Position numbers and translations under genes: made by a program. This document shows, piece by piece, positions 8,775-17,596 of a stretch of DNA of 64,000 nucleotides (the stretch's first letter is position 1; every line of letters starts with the position of its first letter). The notes beneath the pieces were generated by a model. That model saw only the letters and a program-made list of their open reading frames with translations. It did not search any database and was not told the DNA's origin. Origin of the DNA: Eubacterium sp. CAG:251 (GTDB lineage: Bacteria > Bacillota > Clostridia > Oscillospirales > Acutalibacteraceae); contig FR889122.1 of NCBI GenBank assembly GCA_000436835.1, positions 7,257-71,256 on the forward strand. The letters are read 5' to 3'.

Positions 8775-9749
8775 ATGGACAATATTTTTTCTGTTTTAGA
8801 GCACTTTCCAAGCGATTTAAAAAACTGCTTTTTGTCATTTGATGTATCTGTTTTGTCAAAAATAACTGAGATTAGGCTTAGAGTTAATAAGCCTATAGTT
8901 ATTTACATTCTTGATAAACCTTTTTTTATCAGTAAATATGACAAGCTTATTAATCATTATTTGAACGATTGCAGATTTATCAGCGATGATGAGTTTATAT
9001 TTATTCTCGATAGTTTTTGTAATAATTCGTATCATACAAATATGCAAACAATGATTGACGGATACGTAACCGATAAATTCGGCTCAAGAATAGGTATAGC
9101 AGGTGAAGCTGTTTATAAAAACAACTTAATTTCAAGCGTTAAGAATATAAGCAGCCTTAACATAAGAATATCTCATAATGTTGTTGATTGTTCAAAAAAT
9201 ATTTTAAATATTCTTTTCGCAAATTCAACGCCAAGTGTTATTATTGCAGGTCCGCCTTCAAGCGGCAAAACAACAATATTAAGAGATATGACCCGCCTTT
9301 TATCAAGCGGATATGCAGGAAAATATAAAAAAATAAGTGTTGTTGATGAAAGGAAAGAACTTTCTTCCGGCTTTGATATCGGAATTAATACAGATATTAT
9401 ATCCTCGTATAAAAAAGCTAAGGGAATCGAATTGGCAGTAAGAACGCTTTCGCCTGAATTAATAGTTTGTGATGAAATAGGAAACTCGGATGAAGTAGAG
9501 GCAATAAAATTCGGATTTTCAAGCGGTACGTCGTTTATTTTATCTATCCATTTAAAATCAATTAATGATTTAATGAGAAATCAAATAGCTATTCAGCTTA
9601 TCTCTACTCGTGAATTTTCGCACATTGTTTTTTTACACGGAATTGATGAAGGATTTGACATTATCGATTTGACGGAGGATGAAAATGAAAACGGCAGGAA
9701 TTCTAATGATATTAGGAATATCTATACTCCTTTCAGCGAGTATATGTAA
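8775..9749 (+). CDS. spoIIIAA: Stage III sporulation protein AA (secretion-type ATPase)
   Basis: A 324-residue ATPase of the SpoIIIA-SpoIIQ channel, which connects mother cell and forespore. The Walker A loop GPPSSGKT lies at residues 159-166, followed by VVDERKEL and a Walker B-like LIVCDEIG. The family resembles type II and type IV secretion ATPases. The frame opens at 8727, but the ATG at 8775 follows AAGGTGATTTT at ideal spacing and gives the expected length. It is the first gene of the eight-gene operon and overlaps the next gene by about 65 bases. Confidence 0.96.
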   Translation: MDNIFSVLEHFPSDLKNCFLSFDVSVLSKITEIRLRVNKPIVIYILDKPFFISKYDKLINHYLNDCRFISDDEFIFILDSFCNNSYHTNMQTMIDGYVTDKFGSRIGIAGEAVYKNNLISSVKNISSLNIRISHNVVDCSKNILNILFANSTPSVIIAGPPSSGKTTILRDMTRLLSSGYAGKYKKISVVDERKELSSGFDIGINTDIISSYKKAKGIELAVRTLSPELIVCDEIGNSDEVEAIKFGFSSGTSFILSIHLKSINDLMRNQIAIQLISTREFSHIVFLHGIDEGFDIIDLTEDENENGRNSNDIRNIYTPFSEYM

Positions 9750-10128
9750 GTACGAAAAAAGCAAAATTGATTATTGTGATAAGATGGTGTTCTTAGGCTC
9801 AAAAGTAATGGTTTTATTAAAAACTACTAATCCTGAAACAGAAAAAATTTTTGATTTACTCAATAACAGTGAAAAGCTTAAGGATATTGATTTAAATAAT
9901 ATAATTTCATCTTCACCTCTTAAAAGAGAAGAAAATGAAAAAATATACGATTACATAAATTCAATAGGAAAATATGACTCTCAAACTCAAATAAATGAGG
10001 CAAACGAATTTTGCGAAACATTTAGAATATTAAAAGATTATTATCAGCAATATTATACTGCTCATTACAAAATAATATATGCTCTCGGCTTAGGAATAGG
10101 CTGTTTAATAGCAATCTTGCTGATATAG
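9685..10128 (+). CDS. spoIIIAB: Stage III sporulation protein AB
   Basis: A 147-residue membrane protein with an N-terminal and a C-terminal hydrophobic helix and a charged, helical middle, the SpoIIIAB pattern reminiscent of GspF-like proteins. Two ATGs occur at 9679 and 9685. The GGAGG at 9674-9678 directly abuts the first and is 6 bases from the second, so 9685 is the better start. The gene overlaps the end of spoIIIAA in another frame, indicating translational coupling. Length is slightly shorter than in Bacillus (about 170). Confidence 0.9.
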   Translation: MKTAGILMILGISILLSASICKYEKSKIDYCDKMVFLGSKVMVLLKTTNPETEKIFDLLNNSEKLKDIDLNNIISSSPLKREENEKIYDYINSIGKYDSQTQINEANEFCETFRILKDYYQQYYTAHYKIIYALGLGIGCLIAILLI

Positions 10129-10136
10129 GAGGATAA

Positions 10137-10331
10137 ATGGATATTAGTTTTATCTTTAAAATTGCAGCAATAGGAATAATAGTTGCTGTGCTTAATATGG
10201 TTTTAATAAGAAGCGGCAGGGAAGAGCAAGCAATGCTTACAACCCTTGCAGGTGTAATAGTTGTATTAATGATGATTATTCCGCAAATAAGCAATTTGTT
10301 TTCAGCCGTTAAATCACTTTTTGACTTATGA
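10137..10331 (+). CDS. spoIIIAC: Stage III sporulation protein AC
   Basis: A 64-residue membrane protein with two helices separated by the conserved RSGREEQA turn and a short GVIVVLMM helix, matching the SpoIIIAC family in length and sequence. An AGGAGG site lies 4-5 bases upstream of the ATG. It sits 8 bases after spoIIIAB and overlaps spoIIIAD by 4 bases. It is part of the membrane platform of the forespore channel. Confidence 0.95.
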   Translation: MDISFIFKIAAIGIIVAVLNMVLIRSGREEQAMLTTLAGVIVVLMMIIPQISNLFSAVKSLFDL

Positions 10332-10708
10332 TTAAGGTTGTAGGAATTGTATTGACGGCACTGATTATTAATATTGTGTTGAAAAATTATTCGAAAGAAT
10401 TTACTTTTCTTATAAACATAGTATGCACAATAATTATTTTCACGTTAATATCAAAAGATTTAAAAGGAATAGTTGACAGGCTGACGTCAATAAGTAATGA
10501 AATTTCTGTTTTATTACCATACATAAAAATTATGCTTAAAATTCTCGGAATATCTATGATAGCTCAATTGCTTTCGGATTTGTGCAGGGATAACGGCGAA
10601 AATACGCTTGCAAACCAAACGGAGCTGTCGGCAAAAATTATTATTCTTGTAACTGCATTGCCGCTTTTTACAACGATTATGGATATTATGATAGGAATGC
10701 TTAAATGA
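10328..10708 (+). CDS. spoIIIAD: Stage III sporulation protein AD
   Basis: A 126-residue polytopic membrane protein with about four helices and the family features LKNYSKEF near the start and the segment LSDLCRDNGENTLANQTEL, which is conserved in SpoIIIAD. The ATGA overlap with spoIIIAC and the 4-base overlap with spoIIIAE indicate coupled translation of channel subunits. Confidence 0.95.
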   Translation: MIKVVGIVLTALIINIVLKNYSKEFTFLINIVCTIIIFTLISKDLKGIVDRLTSISNEISVLLPYIKIMLKILGISMIAQLLSDLCRDNGENTLANQTELSAKIIILVTALPLFTTIMDIMIGMLK

Positions 10709-11847
10709 AAAGAAAAATTAAAATACTCGTAATGTTTATTTTTATGCTTATTCTTGTTTTTCCCGATGTGTGTTTTGCTGAGGAAAAAATTGCAGATTAT
10801 CAATCACAACTTGATGAATATGATTTATCGTCATTCGATTTGCTCGATGACGATACCGCAAGTCTTTTAAATGAACTCGGAATTGACGATTTTGATTTTG
10901 AAAATATCAGCAGTATATCGTTTAAACAAATTATAGATTATATTTCATCTGTTTTCTCAAAAAATGCACAAGGTCCTTTAAGATGCTGTTTGATATTGAT
11001 TTGCTTTATAATATTGTCGTCAATCGTTAAATCATTTGATATGCACCTGTCAAGCGACTCTGTTTCAGATATGTATGCAACGGTTTCAAACCTCGTCATT
11101 GCAATATTTTTGGTGACGCAGATTTATCCTTCTATGAAGCTTGCTTGCTCGGCAATCAAACTATGTTCTGATTTTACATATGCTTTTTTTCCTGCGTTTT
11201 GCATAATTTGCGCAACGAGCGGTGCAGCAATGACTTCGTTTAGCGTAAACGGCAGTCTTCTTTTGTTTTCTCAAACCTTGAATTTTATTTCATCTAATGT
11301 GTTTTTGCCGATTGTAAATTCATTTATGGGTATATCTGTTTGCTCCTCGATCAGACGTGATTTGAATATGGGCAGTATCGTGTCTGCTTTAAGAAATTTG
11401 ATAACAAAAGCAATTTCGGCTTTGTCTGCAATTTTTGTGTCGTATTTATCACTTAAAACCGCCGTCGCATCGAGAGCCGATGCTCTTGGCTTGCGTTCGG
11501 TCAGATTTGCAATCAATTCCGTTGTTCCTATTATCGGCAGCTCAATAAGCGAGGGGCTTTTATCAATTCAAAGCTATTCAAGCCTTATTAAAACAAGCGT
11601 GGGAATAGTAGGAATTATTGCGATATCGGCTATATTTTTGCCTGCGATAATTAATATAACTCTTTGGCGGCTTTCAATATCTGCTGCAAATATTTGCTCT
11701 AAGGTGTTTTTCGACAGCGAATCAAGTACGGTTTTGGAAGCGTTTTCAAGCGTTTTACTGATAATAAATGTTTTGTTAATTTTATCAATGGTAACAACGA
11801 TTATATCATTAGGAATTTTAGTGGCATCGAAAACGGTGAATGTATGA
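10705..11847 (+). CDS. spoIIIAE: Stage III sporulation protein AE
   Basis: A 380-residue protein with a signal-like N-terminal helix ending near CFAEE (about residue 26), an acidic exported stretch rich in D and E, then eight or so membrane helices. Hallmark sequences include the GAAMTSFSVNG region, the SLKTAVASRADALGLRSVRFA block and the SSISEGLL segment, all typical of SpoIIIAE. Overlaps of 4 bases with both neighbours continue the coupled operon. It is the largest membrane component of the SpoIIIA complex. Confidence 0.96.
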   Translation: MKRKIKILVMFIFMLILVFPDVCFAEEKIADYQSQLDEYDLSSFDLLDDDTASLLNELGIDDFDFENISSISFKQIIDYISSVFSKNAQGPLRCCLILICFIILSSIVKSFDMHLSSDSVSDMYATVSNLVIAIFLVTQIYPSMKLACSAIKLCSDFTYAFFPAFCIICATSGAAMTSFSVNGSLLLFSQTLNFISSNVFLPIVNSFMGISVCSSIRRDLNMGSIVSALRNLITKAISALSAIFVSYLSLKTAVASRADALGLRSVRFAINSVVPIIGSSISEGLLSIQSYSSLIKTSVGIVGIIAISAIFLPAIINITLWRLSISAANICSKVFFDSESSTVLEAFSSVLLIINVLLILSMVTTIISLGILVASKTVNV

Positions 11848-12287
11848 AGTATTTAAATGATTGGACGTATACAGTTTGTATCACTCTTATTTTTTCTATA
11901 ATTTTCTCTTTGCTTCTTCCTAAAAACTCAAACGGCAAAGTAGGAAAAATTATTATTACCGTTTTTATTATGTTATCACTTATTGCGCCTTTTAAAGCAA
12001 ACGGATTTGATTTGAACTTTGAAGATATAAAAGTAATCAACGAACAGCAAACGGAAAACAAGGAGAAATCATACAGCACAACTATTAAATCAAATATTGA
12101 AAAAACACTTAATGACGGTAATTATAAAAATTCTAAGGCAAAAGTTAACGTTAAAATCAAAGATGATGAGCTTTATATCAAATCTGTTGAAATATATATA
12201 TTAAATGAATATGACAAATCAGAGGTTAAAAAATATATTTTTGATAAGCTCGGAATAAATGCGCAGGTGTATTATATTGGTGAATAA
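11844..12287 (+). CDS. spoIIIAF: Stage III sporulation protein AF
   Basis: A 147-residue protein with two N-terminal membrane helices (about residues 7-25 and 32-50) and a soluble C-terminal alpha/beta domain containing the KVNVKIKDDELYIKSVEIYI strand pattern, as in SpoIIIAF and its ring-forming fold. It starts inside the end of spoIIIAE (ATGA-type overlap). The SpoIIIAG start lies inside its last codons. Confidence 0.92.
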   Translation: MKYLNDWTYTVCITLIFSIIFSLLLPKNSNGKVGKIIITVFIMLSLIAPFKANGFDLNFEDIKVINEQQTENKEKSYSTTIKSNIEKTLNDGNYKNSKAKVNVKIKDDELYIKSVEIYILNEYDKSEVKKYIFDKLGINAQVYYIGE

Positions 12288-12810
12288 AATAAAAGATGCA
12301 ATAAATTTTATGCTTAAATCCGATGGCAAAAGAGCAAAAATAATAGTTGCTATGGGTCTTGTTGCAATTGTTTTAATTGCTTTTTCTTCGTTTTTTCAGT
12401 CAAATGACAATAAAGCGACCGAAAATGAAACGTCATTTGATTATTCGCAATACAGCGATGAAACTAAAAAACAGCTGACAAATATCGTATCCTCTATTGA
12501 CGGAGTGGGTGACTGTGAGGTGATGGTTACATTTGAGTACAGTAGCGAAAATGTGTATGCGACAGACAGCGAAAACAAAAACGATGAAAGTTCTCAAAGC
12601 AATAAAGACGAATATGTTTTATATGACTCGCAAAGCGGAGAAAAGGCTTTGCTTATCAAGGAAAAATATCCGACCGTTCAAGGTGTAAGCGTTGTTTGTT
12701 CGGGTGGTGATAACGTGGAGGTTCGTGAGGCGGTAATAAATACCGTTACCTCTCTTTTTAATATATCGGCAAACAGAGTTTCTGTTTCTAAAATAAAATC
12801 AAAAGGGTGA
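12280..12810 (+). CDS. spoIIIAG: Stage III sporulation protein AG
   Basis: A 176-residue single-pass membrane protein: one helix at about residues 20-38, a low-complexity linker, then a ring-building domain containing DGVGDCEVMVTFEYSSE and GVSVVCSGGDNVEVREAV, both SpoIIIAG hallmarks. The frame is open from an upstream ATG at 12259, but the GTG at 12280 fits better: it is preceded by AGGTG and overlaps spoIIIAF by 8 bases, like the other genes here. Known family members form the large oligomeric ring of the channel in the intermembrane space. Confidence 0.93.
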   Translation: MNKIKDAINFMLKSDGKRAKIIVAMGLVAIVLIAFSSFFQSNDNKATENETSFDYSQYSDETKKQLTNIVSSIDGVGDCEVMVTFEYSSENVYATDSENKNDESSQSNKDEYVLYDSQSGEKALLIKEKYPTVQGVSVVCSGGDNVEVREAVINTVTSLFNISANRVSVSKIKSKG

Positions 12811-12815
12811 TTATT

Positions 12816-13442
12816 TTGAAAAAAGAAAATATGAAAAACGATAAACCAAAAAAGAAGAAAAAAGAAAAAACCGTACTTACCGAAGAACAAATCAAAAAGA
12901 GAAAAACAAGAAATTCACGCATTGTTGCGTGCTGCTTCTTGCTTCTGCTCGGCGTAGGCGTTGCCGGCAATTGGTATTGGGAAAACAGTGATATATCAGC
13001 AAAGGTAAGTTCAATTTCATCCGGCAGAGATAAGGTTTTAGGCGAGGCAACATATGTAGATGCCACTACAACACAGCCTGTTAAAGAAAATGCATATTTT
13101 TCCTCTGCACGAGTTGACAGGCAAACCGCAAGAGACGAAAGCCTCGAAAAACTTCAAAAAATTGTTGACTCAACAAAGGACACAGATAAGGCGCATATCG
13201 CCGCAGCTGATAAAATAGCTTCAATTTCGGATATAATATCAACAGAGAATAAAATAGAAACGCTTGTTAAAGCAAAAGGCGTTAATAATTGTATTGCAGT
13301 TATCAACGAAGATGCAACAAAAGTTAATGTTATTGTAGATACTAAAGATTTAACGGACCAAATAGTTTTACAAATTAAGGAAATAACCGTTTCTCAGCTT
13401 GGTTGCAGCTATGAGGATGTTACTATTATTCAGTCAAACTAA
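12816..13442 (+). CDS. spoIIIAH: Stage III sporulation protein AH
   Basis: A 208-residue single-pass protein: very lysine-rich cytoplasmic N-terminus (about residues 1-35), one membrane helix, an extracellular linker and a C-terminal EscJ/YscJ-like domain (ARDESLEKLQKI through VSQLGCSYEDVTII). It is the partner of SpoIIQ in the forespore channel. GTG (12807), TTG (12816) and ATG (12831) are possible starts. The TTG is 5 bases from AAGGGTGA and is preferred. Last gene of the operon. Confidence 0.93.
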   Translation: MKKENMKNDKPKKKKKEKTVLTEEQIKKRKTRNSRIVACCFLLLLGVGVAGNWYWENSDISAKVSSISSGRDKVLGEATYVDATTTQPVKENAYFSSARVDRQTARDESLEKLQKIVDSTKDTDKAHIAAADKIASISDIISTENKIETLVKAKGVNNCIAVINEDATKVNVIVDTKDLTDQIVLQIKEITVSQLGCSYEDVTIIQSN

Positions 13443-13468
13443 ATTCATAAATATTTTATATTAATATC

Positions 13469-13497
13469 TTGTATATTTATTCAGTTTGTGTTATAAT
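13469..13497 (+). promoter_or_regulatory. Sigma-A-type promoter of the asp23-nusB-recN run
   Basis: TTGTAT (13469-13474) and TATAAT (13492-13497) with a 17-base spacer, 25 bases before the Asp23 start codon. Confidence 0.65.
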
Positions 13498-13522
13498 GGT
13501 TCAAAATCAAGGAGGCTTAATT

Positions 13523-13915
13523 ATGGAAATAATTTCAAAAAGCTCTATGGGTGAGCTTATTATATCCGATGAGGTTCTTTCATCAATCGCAGTTAATGCG
13601 GCTAAGGATGTTGATGGTGTTTCTTCGTTTTGCAACAAACCCGTTGATGTTGTAAATACAATTAAGCAGGGCAGTCTTAAGGTTATGAGTCCTGTAAGAA
13701 TTAAGCAGGAAAATGACAGCTTTACTATCAGCATTTATATCAACATAGCTCCCGGTAAAAAATTCCAAACTGTTGCTACTCAAGTGCAAAGTGCAGTTAA
13801 GGAATCAGTGCAAAATATGACGGGTAAGCTTGTAACTAAAGTAAATGTTATTGTAGCCGGTATTGATTTTGAAGAGCCTGTAAGCTCTGTTGAACCTTGT
13901 GAAACTGAAGAGTAG
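13523..13915 (+). CDS. Asp23/Gls24 family protein (YloU/AmaP-related)
   Basis: A 130-residue protein of the Asp23/Gls24 family. It has the GELIISDEVLSSIAVNAAKDVDGV opening block, in which residues after the first strand are highly typical, and the C-terminal VKESVQNMTGKLVTKVNVIVAGI helix-strand unit. Family members are cytoplasmic, often membrane-associated, and linked to envelope stress. The ATG at 13523 follows GGAGG at good spacing; an in-frame upstream ATG at 13469 lies within the promoter and is rejected. The gene precedes nusB, as in many Clostridia, with a terminator between that may limit read-through. Confidence 0.9.
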   Translation: MEIISKSSMGELIISDEVLSSIAVNAAKDVDGVSSFCNKPVDVVNTIKQGSLKVMSPVRIKQENDSFTISIYINIAPGKKFQTVATQVQSAVKESVQNMTGKLVTKVNVIVAGIDFEEPVSSVEPCETEE

Positions 13916-13920
13916 CAAAA

Positions 13921-13956
13921 TCTGCCGACAATAGATTTTTGTCGGCATTTTATTTT
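13921..13956 (+). terminator. Intrinsic terminator after asp23
   Basis: TGCCGAC (13923-13929) pairs with GTCGGCA (13941-13947), followed by a run of T residues. It lies just before nusB, so the downstream run may depend on read-through or an internal promoter. Confidence 0.8.
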
Positions 13957-13982
13957 GCATAAAATATTTAGGAGATACATAG

Positions 13983-14372
13983 ATGAAAAGAAGTGAAATG
14001 AGAGAGCAAGCGTTCCTTTTAACATTTGAGGGGCTTTTTTCAAGCGGTCAAGATATTGATGAGGTAATTGAACTTTACAGCGAAAATGTTGAAGCGGTGA
14101 GCAAATATGCAAAGGATGTTTTTGTCGGCGTAAAAGGCTCAATAAATGAGCTTGATGAGATAATTAATAAGTATTCAAAAAGTTGGAAAGCAGCAAGGCT
14201 TCCTAAGGTTACGCTTGCTATTCTTTACGTTGCGCTTTATGAGATGAAAAACGTTGAGGACGTTGCCGACAGTATTGCAATTAATGAAGCTGTTGAGCTT
14301 GCAAAAAAATACGCTTCAAGCAATGACGCATCATATATCAACGGCGTTCTCGGCGCTGTTTCAAGGGGTTAA
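13983..14372 (+). CDS. nusB: Transcription antitermination factor NusB
   Basis: A 129-residue, all-helical RNA-binding factor that joins NusE/S10 on boxA RNA for rRNA antitermination. It has the R-x-x-A-F-L-L-x-F-E opening, the W-x-x-x-R-L-x-K-V-x-x-A-I-L-Y-x-A-x-Y-E core and the N-E-A-V-E-L-A-K-K-Y-A segment followed by FVNGVL-like (YINGVL) ending, which are family signatures. Length is normal. AGGAG precedes the ATG. It is the first gene of the packed run to recN. Confidence 0.97.
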   Translation: MKRSEMREQAFLLTFEGLFSSGQDIDEVIELYSENVEAVSKYAKDVFVGVKGSINELDEIINKYSKSWKAARLPKVTLAILYVALYEMKNVEDVADSIAINEAVELAKKYASSNDASYINGVLGAVSRG

Positions 14373-14374
14373 TT

Positions 14375-15295
14375 ATGTATCTTGGATTTGATACAAGCAA
14401 TTATACGACCTCTGCGGCTATGTTTGACGGCAACGATATAATTCAGGCAAAGAAACTTTTGCATGTCAAAACAGGTGAGCGTGGGCTAAGGCAAAGCGAC
14501 GCTGTTTTTCAGCATACAGTCAATATGCCTGAAATTTTGTCTGAACTTCAATATGACAAGTCAAGTATTGATGCCGTTGCAGTAAGTACAAGACCGAGAA
14601 ATATTGAAAAAAGTTATATGCCGTGCTTTATGGTGGGAAAAGGTATTGCTGATGCTGTTTCTAAATTCACATCATCAAGGCTTTATTATACATCTCATCA
14701 AGTTGGTCATATTTTAGCGGCGCTTTATTCCGTCGGAAGGCTTGATTTGGTTGAACGTCAATTTATTGCCTTTCATGTTAGCGGAGGAACAACTGAGGCA
14801 CTTCTTGTCACACCGGATAAAGATGAAATTATCAAAGCGCAAATTATTGCTCAAAGCCTTGATTTAAAGGCAGGACAGGCTATTGACAGAACAGGTGTGC
14901 TTCTCGGTTTAAATTTTCCTTGCGGAAAGGAACTTGACAAATTTTCTCTGCTTAGCGATAAGAACTTTAGAATTAAACCTTCTATGAAGGGGCTTGATTG
15001 CTCACTTTCCGGTATTGAAAATAAGGCTAAGGCGATGATAGCAAACGGCGAAAGTAAGCAAGATATTTCCAAGTTCGTTCTTACGTATATTTCAACTTCG
15101 CTTGAAAAAATGACGGAGCTATTGCTTGAAAAATATGGAAATTTACCTCTTGTATTTGCAGGCGGCGTAATGTCTAACACGCTTATTAAAACAAATTTAG
15201 TAAATAAATTTTCGGCATATTTTGCAAAGCCTGAGTTTAGCTGTGACAATGCCGCAGGAATTGCAATATATGCTTATTTGAAAGATATTATATGA
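14375..15295 (+). CDS. TsaD/Kae1-like peptidase M22 paralogue
   Basis: A 306-residue ASKHA-fold protein of the TsaD/Kae1/YeaZ (M22) superfamily. It opens with LGFDTSNYTTS, has H-Q-V-G-H at residues 108-112 in place of TsaD's metal-binding HxxxH block, HVSGGTTEAL near 134 and a C-terminal FAGGVMSNTLI loop. It is shorter than canonical TsaD (about 340), and the position between nusB and xseA is characteristic of a clostridial paralogue distinct from the tRNA t6A enzyme. It may bind ATP and a metal, but its substrate is not known to me. It starts 2 bases after nusB and overlaps xseA by 4. Confidence 0.8.
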   Translation: MYLGFDTSNYTTSAAMFDGNDIIQAKKLLHVKTGERGLRQSDAVFQHTVNMPEILSELQYDKSSIDAVAVSTRPRNIEKSYMPCFMVGKGIADAVSKFTSSRLYYTSHQVGHILAALYSVGRLDLVERQFIAFHVSGGTTEALLVTPDKDEIIKAQIIAQSLDLKAGQAIDRTGVLLGLNFPCGKELDKFSLLSDKNFRIKPSMKGLDCSLSGIENKAKAMIANGESKQDISKFVLTYISTSLEKMTELLLEKYGNLPLVFAGGVMSNTLIKTNLVNKFSAYFAKPEFSCDNAAGIAIYAYLKDII

Positions 15296-16500
15296 ATATT
15301 AACGCATTAACGGTTACACAAGTTAATACTTATATTAAAGCTATTCTCGATGAAAATGTGCATTTAAAAAATATTTATATTGTGGGTGAAATTAGTAATT
15401 TTCTCCATTATTTTCGTTCCGGTCATATGTATTTCACGCTTAAGGACGATAACTCACAACTTAAAGCGGTTATGTTTTCATCAAATGCAGAAAGGCTTAA
15501 ATTCAAGCCGTCTGACGGAATGAAGGTTCTTTGCAGAGGCAGGATTTCTGTATACGACAAGGACGGAGCATATCAGTTTTATGTTGACGATATGCAACCT
15601 GACGGTATAGGAACACTTGCTATTGCTTTTGAACAGCTTAAGGATAAACTTTCAAAAGAAGGCTTGTTTGATGAAATCTACAAAAAGCCAATACCTAAAT
15701 TTCCGAGGAAAATAGGTGTTGCTACCTCGGATATGGGTGCGGCAATTGAGGATATAAAAAATATTACAAAAAGAAGATATCCTATTGCCGAACTTGTCGT
15801 TGTACCGACTGTCGTTCAAGGTGACAGCGCACCGGCGGATATATGCAAATCAATTAAAATTCTTGATTTAAGAGACGATATTGATGTAATCATCGTCGGC
15901 AGAGGCGGCGGCTCACTTGAGGATTTGTGGGCTTTTAATACAGAACAGGTTGCCAGGGCGGTTTTTGAATGTGAAACTCCGATAATTTCTGCCGTAGGTC
16001 ATGAAACGGATTACACAATTTGCGATTTTGTGTCGGATTTAAGAGCACCTACACCGAGTGCTGCGGCAGAACTTGCTGTACCGGATTCGGCAACATTAAT
16101 TAATTATTTTGACGGTATAAAAAACAGATTATTATCTTATTTGCATAACAAAATTGATAAGGAATATCAACGACTTGACAATTTGCTTATTAATACGCCT
16201 TTGGAAAATATGAATGATTTCATTAATCTGAAATATGATGATTTGGCTGTTTTGCAAACAAGACTTGTTGATGGCTACTCATATTTTATTGAGCAAAAAA
16301 ATAACGAGTTTAAAAATAAAGTATCTCGTCTTGACGCTTTAAGTCCGCTGAAAATTCTTTTACGGGGATATACACTTGCATCTATTAATAATAATGCAAT
16401 AAACGATATTAACAGCGTTAAAGTGAACGATGAGATTGATATAACTTTTTATAACGGAAAATCTAAATGTATAGTTAAAGAGGTAACACCCAATGAGTGA
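15292..16500 (+). CDS. xseA: Exodeoxyribonuclease VII large subunit
   Basis: A 402-residue nuclease subunit. It has an N-terminal OB-fold (VTQVNTYIKAIL, VGEISNF, GHMYFTLKD, about residues 5-95) and the catalytic domain with the GVATSDMGAAIEDI and IIVGRGGGSLEDLWAFN motifs and the VGHETDYTICDFVSDLRAPTPSAAAE block, then a coiled-coil. It acts on single-stranded DNA with XseB. Overlapping starts with both neighbours indicate balanced subunit synthesis. Slightly shorter than the E. coli protein. Confidence 0.97.
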   Translation: MNINALTVTQVNTYIKAILDENVHLKNIYIVGEISNFLHYFRSGHMYFTLKDDNSQLKAVMFSSNAERLKFKPSDGMKVLCRGRISVYDKDGAYQFYVDDMQPDGIGTLAIAFEQLKDKLSKEGLFDEIYKKPIPKFPRKIGVATSDMGAAIEDIKNITKRRYPIAELVVVPTVVQGDSAPADICKSIKILDLRDDIDVIIVGRGGGSLEDLWAFNTEQVARAVFECETPIISAVGHETDYTICDFVSDLRAPTPSAAAELAVPDSATLINYFDGIKNRLLSYLHNKIDKEYQRLDNLLINTPLENMNDFINLKYDDLAVLQTRLVDGYSYFIEQKNNEFKNKVSRLDALSPLKILLRGYTLASINNNAINDINSVKVNDEIDITFYNGKSKCIVKEVTPNE

Positions 16501-16693
16501 TGAAATAAAATATGAAGATGCTGTTAAAGAACTTGATGAAATAGTATCTAAGCTTGAAAATGGTACTGTTTCTCTTGACGAGAGCATTAAACTTTTTGAA
16601 AAAGGAACTAAGCTTGCAGGTATTTGCAGTGATAAGCTGAAAAAGGCTGAGCAAAAGATTACTATGCTTACTAAGGAGAATAATAATGACTGA
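16493..16693 (+). CDS. xseB: Exodeoxyribonuclease VII small subunit
   Basis: A 66-residue helical protein with the XseB signature: Y-E-x-x-x-x-x-L-x-x-I-V-x-x-L-E-x-G-x-x-x-L-x-E-x-I-x-x-F-E-x-G. It overlaps xseA by 8 bases and ispA by 8 bases. GAGGTAA lies upstream at good spacing. Length is normal for the family (60-80). Confidence 0.96.
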   Translation: MSDEIKYEDAVKELDEIVSKLENGTVSLDESIKLFEKGTKLAGICSDKLKKAEQKITMLTKENNND

Positions 16694-17570
16694 AACGGAA
16701 TTTAAAAATATTCTGACAAATGATATAAAAAAAGTTGAACACACACTTTTGTCTTTTCTTCCTGATTGCAAGGACGGTCAAGAAAGTGTTGTTCAGGCTA
16801 TGGAATACAGTCTTGTAAACGGTGGCAAAAGACTTAGACCTGTTTTTGCGCTTGAGTTTGCACAAGCATGCGGCGGAAGCAGAGAAGATGCGTTGCCCTT
16901 TGCGTGCGCTATGGAATATGTTCATACATATAGTCTTATTCACGATGATTTGCCTTGTATGGACAATGATGATTTACGCAGAGGTAAGCCGAGTTGTCAT
17001 AAAGCATTTGGCGAGGATACTGCTCTTTTGGCGGGAGATGCGCTTTTGACTCACGCATTTGAAATTATTGCATCAAGCGATCTTTCTGATGATAAAAAGG
17101 TTTCCGCTTCTCTTCTTCTTGCTCAAAATGCAGGCGTAGGCGGAATGATTGGCGGTCAGGTTATTGACCTTATTTACGAAAAGGAAAATCCTACAGTTAA
17201 GCAGCTTTTAAATGTATACAGAATGAAAACAGGCGCACTTATTTCCGCTGCATGCCTTATGGGTTGTATCAGCGCCGGAGCTGATGAAGAGAAAATGTCA
17301 GCAGCTTCTAAATTTGCTTATTCACTCGGTATTGCGTTCCAAATCCAAGATGATATTTTAGATATTGTTGGTGATGAAAAGGAACTTGGCAAACCTGTTG
17401 GCTCTGATGCTGAAAATGAAAAAATCACCTATGCTGCACTTGTCGGTATTGAAAAAGCAAAATCAGACGTTAAAAAGCTTACAAATGCGGCTGTAAATCA
17501 ACTTGATATATTTGAAAACAGTGATTTTTTGAAAGCGCTTGCTTTATCACTTGTCAATCGTAAAAAATAG
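16686..17570 (+). CDS. ispA: Polyprenyl (geranyl/farnesyl) diphosphate synthase
   Basis: A 294-residue trans-prenyltransferase that condenses IPP with allylic diphosphates. It has GGKRLRP near residues 46-52, the first aspartate-rich motif DDLPCMD at 87-93, GDALLTHAF, and the second aspartate-rich motif DDILD near residue 220. The extra two residues in the first motif (DDxxxxD) are typical of bacterial FPP synthases, and length agrees. Clustering with dxs supports the isoprenoid role. Whether it makes C10, C15 or C20 cannot be read directly. Confidence 0.94.
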   Translation: MTETEFKNILTNDIKKVEHTLLSFLPDCKDGQESVVQAMEYSLVNGGKRLRPVFALEFAQACGGSREDALPFACAMEYVHTYSLIHDDLPCMDNDDLRRGKPSCHKAFGEDTALLAGDALLTHAFEIIASSDLSDDKKVSASLLLAQNAGVGGMIGGQVIDLIYEKENPTVKQLLNVYRMKTGALISAACLMGCISAGADEEKMSAASKFAYSLGIAFQIQDDILDIVGDEKELGKPVGSDAENEKITYAALVGIEKAKSDVKKLTNAAVNQLDIFENSDFLKALALSLVNRKK

Positions 17571-17596
17571 CTTTAATCATTGAAAAGGGAAATATT

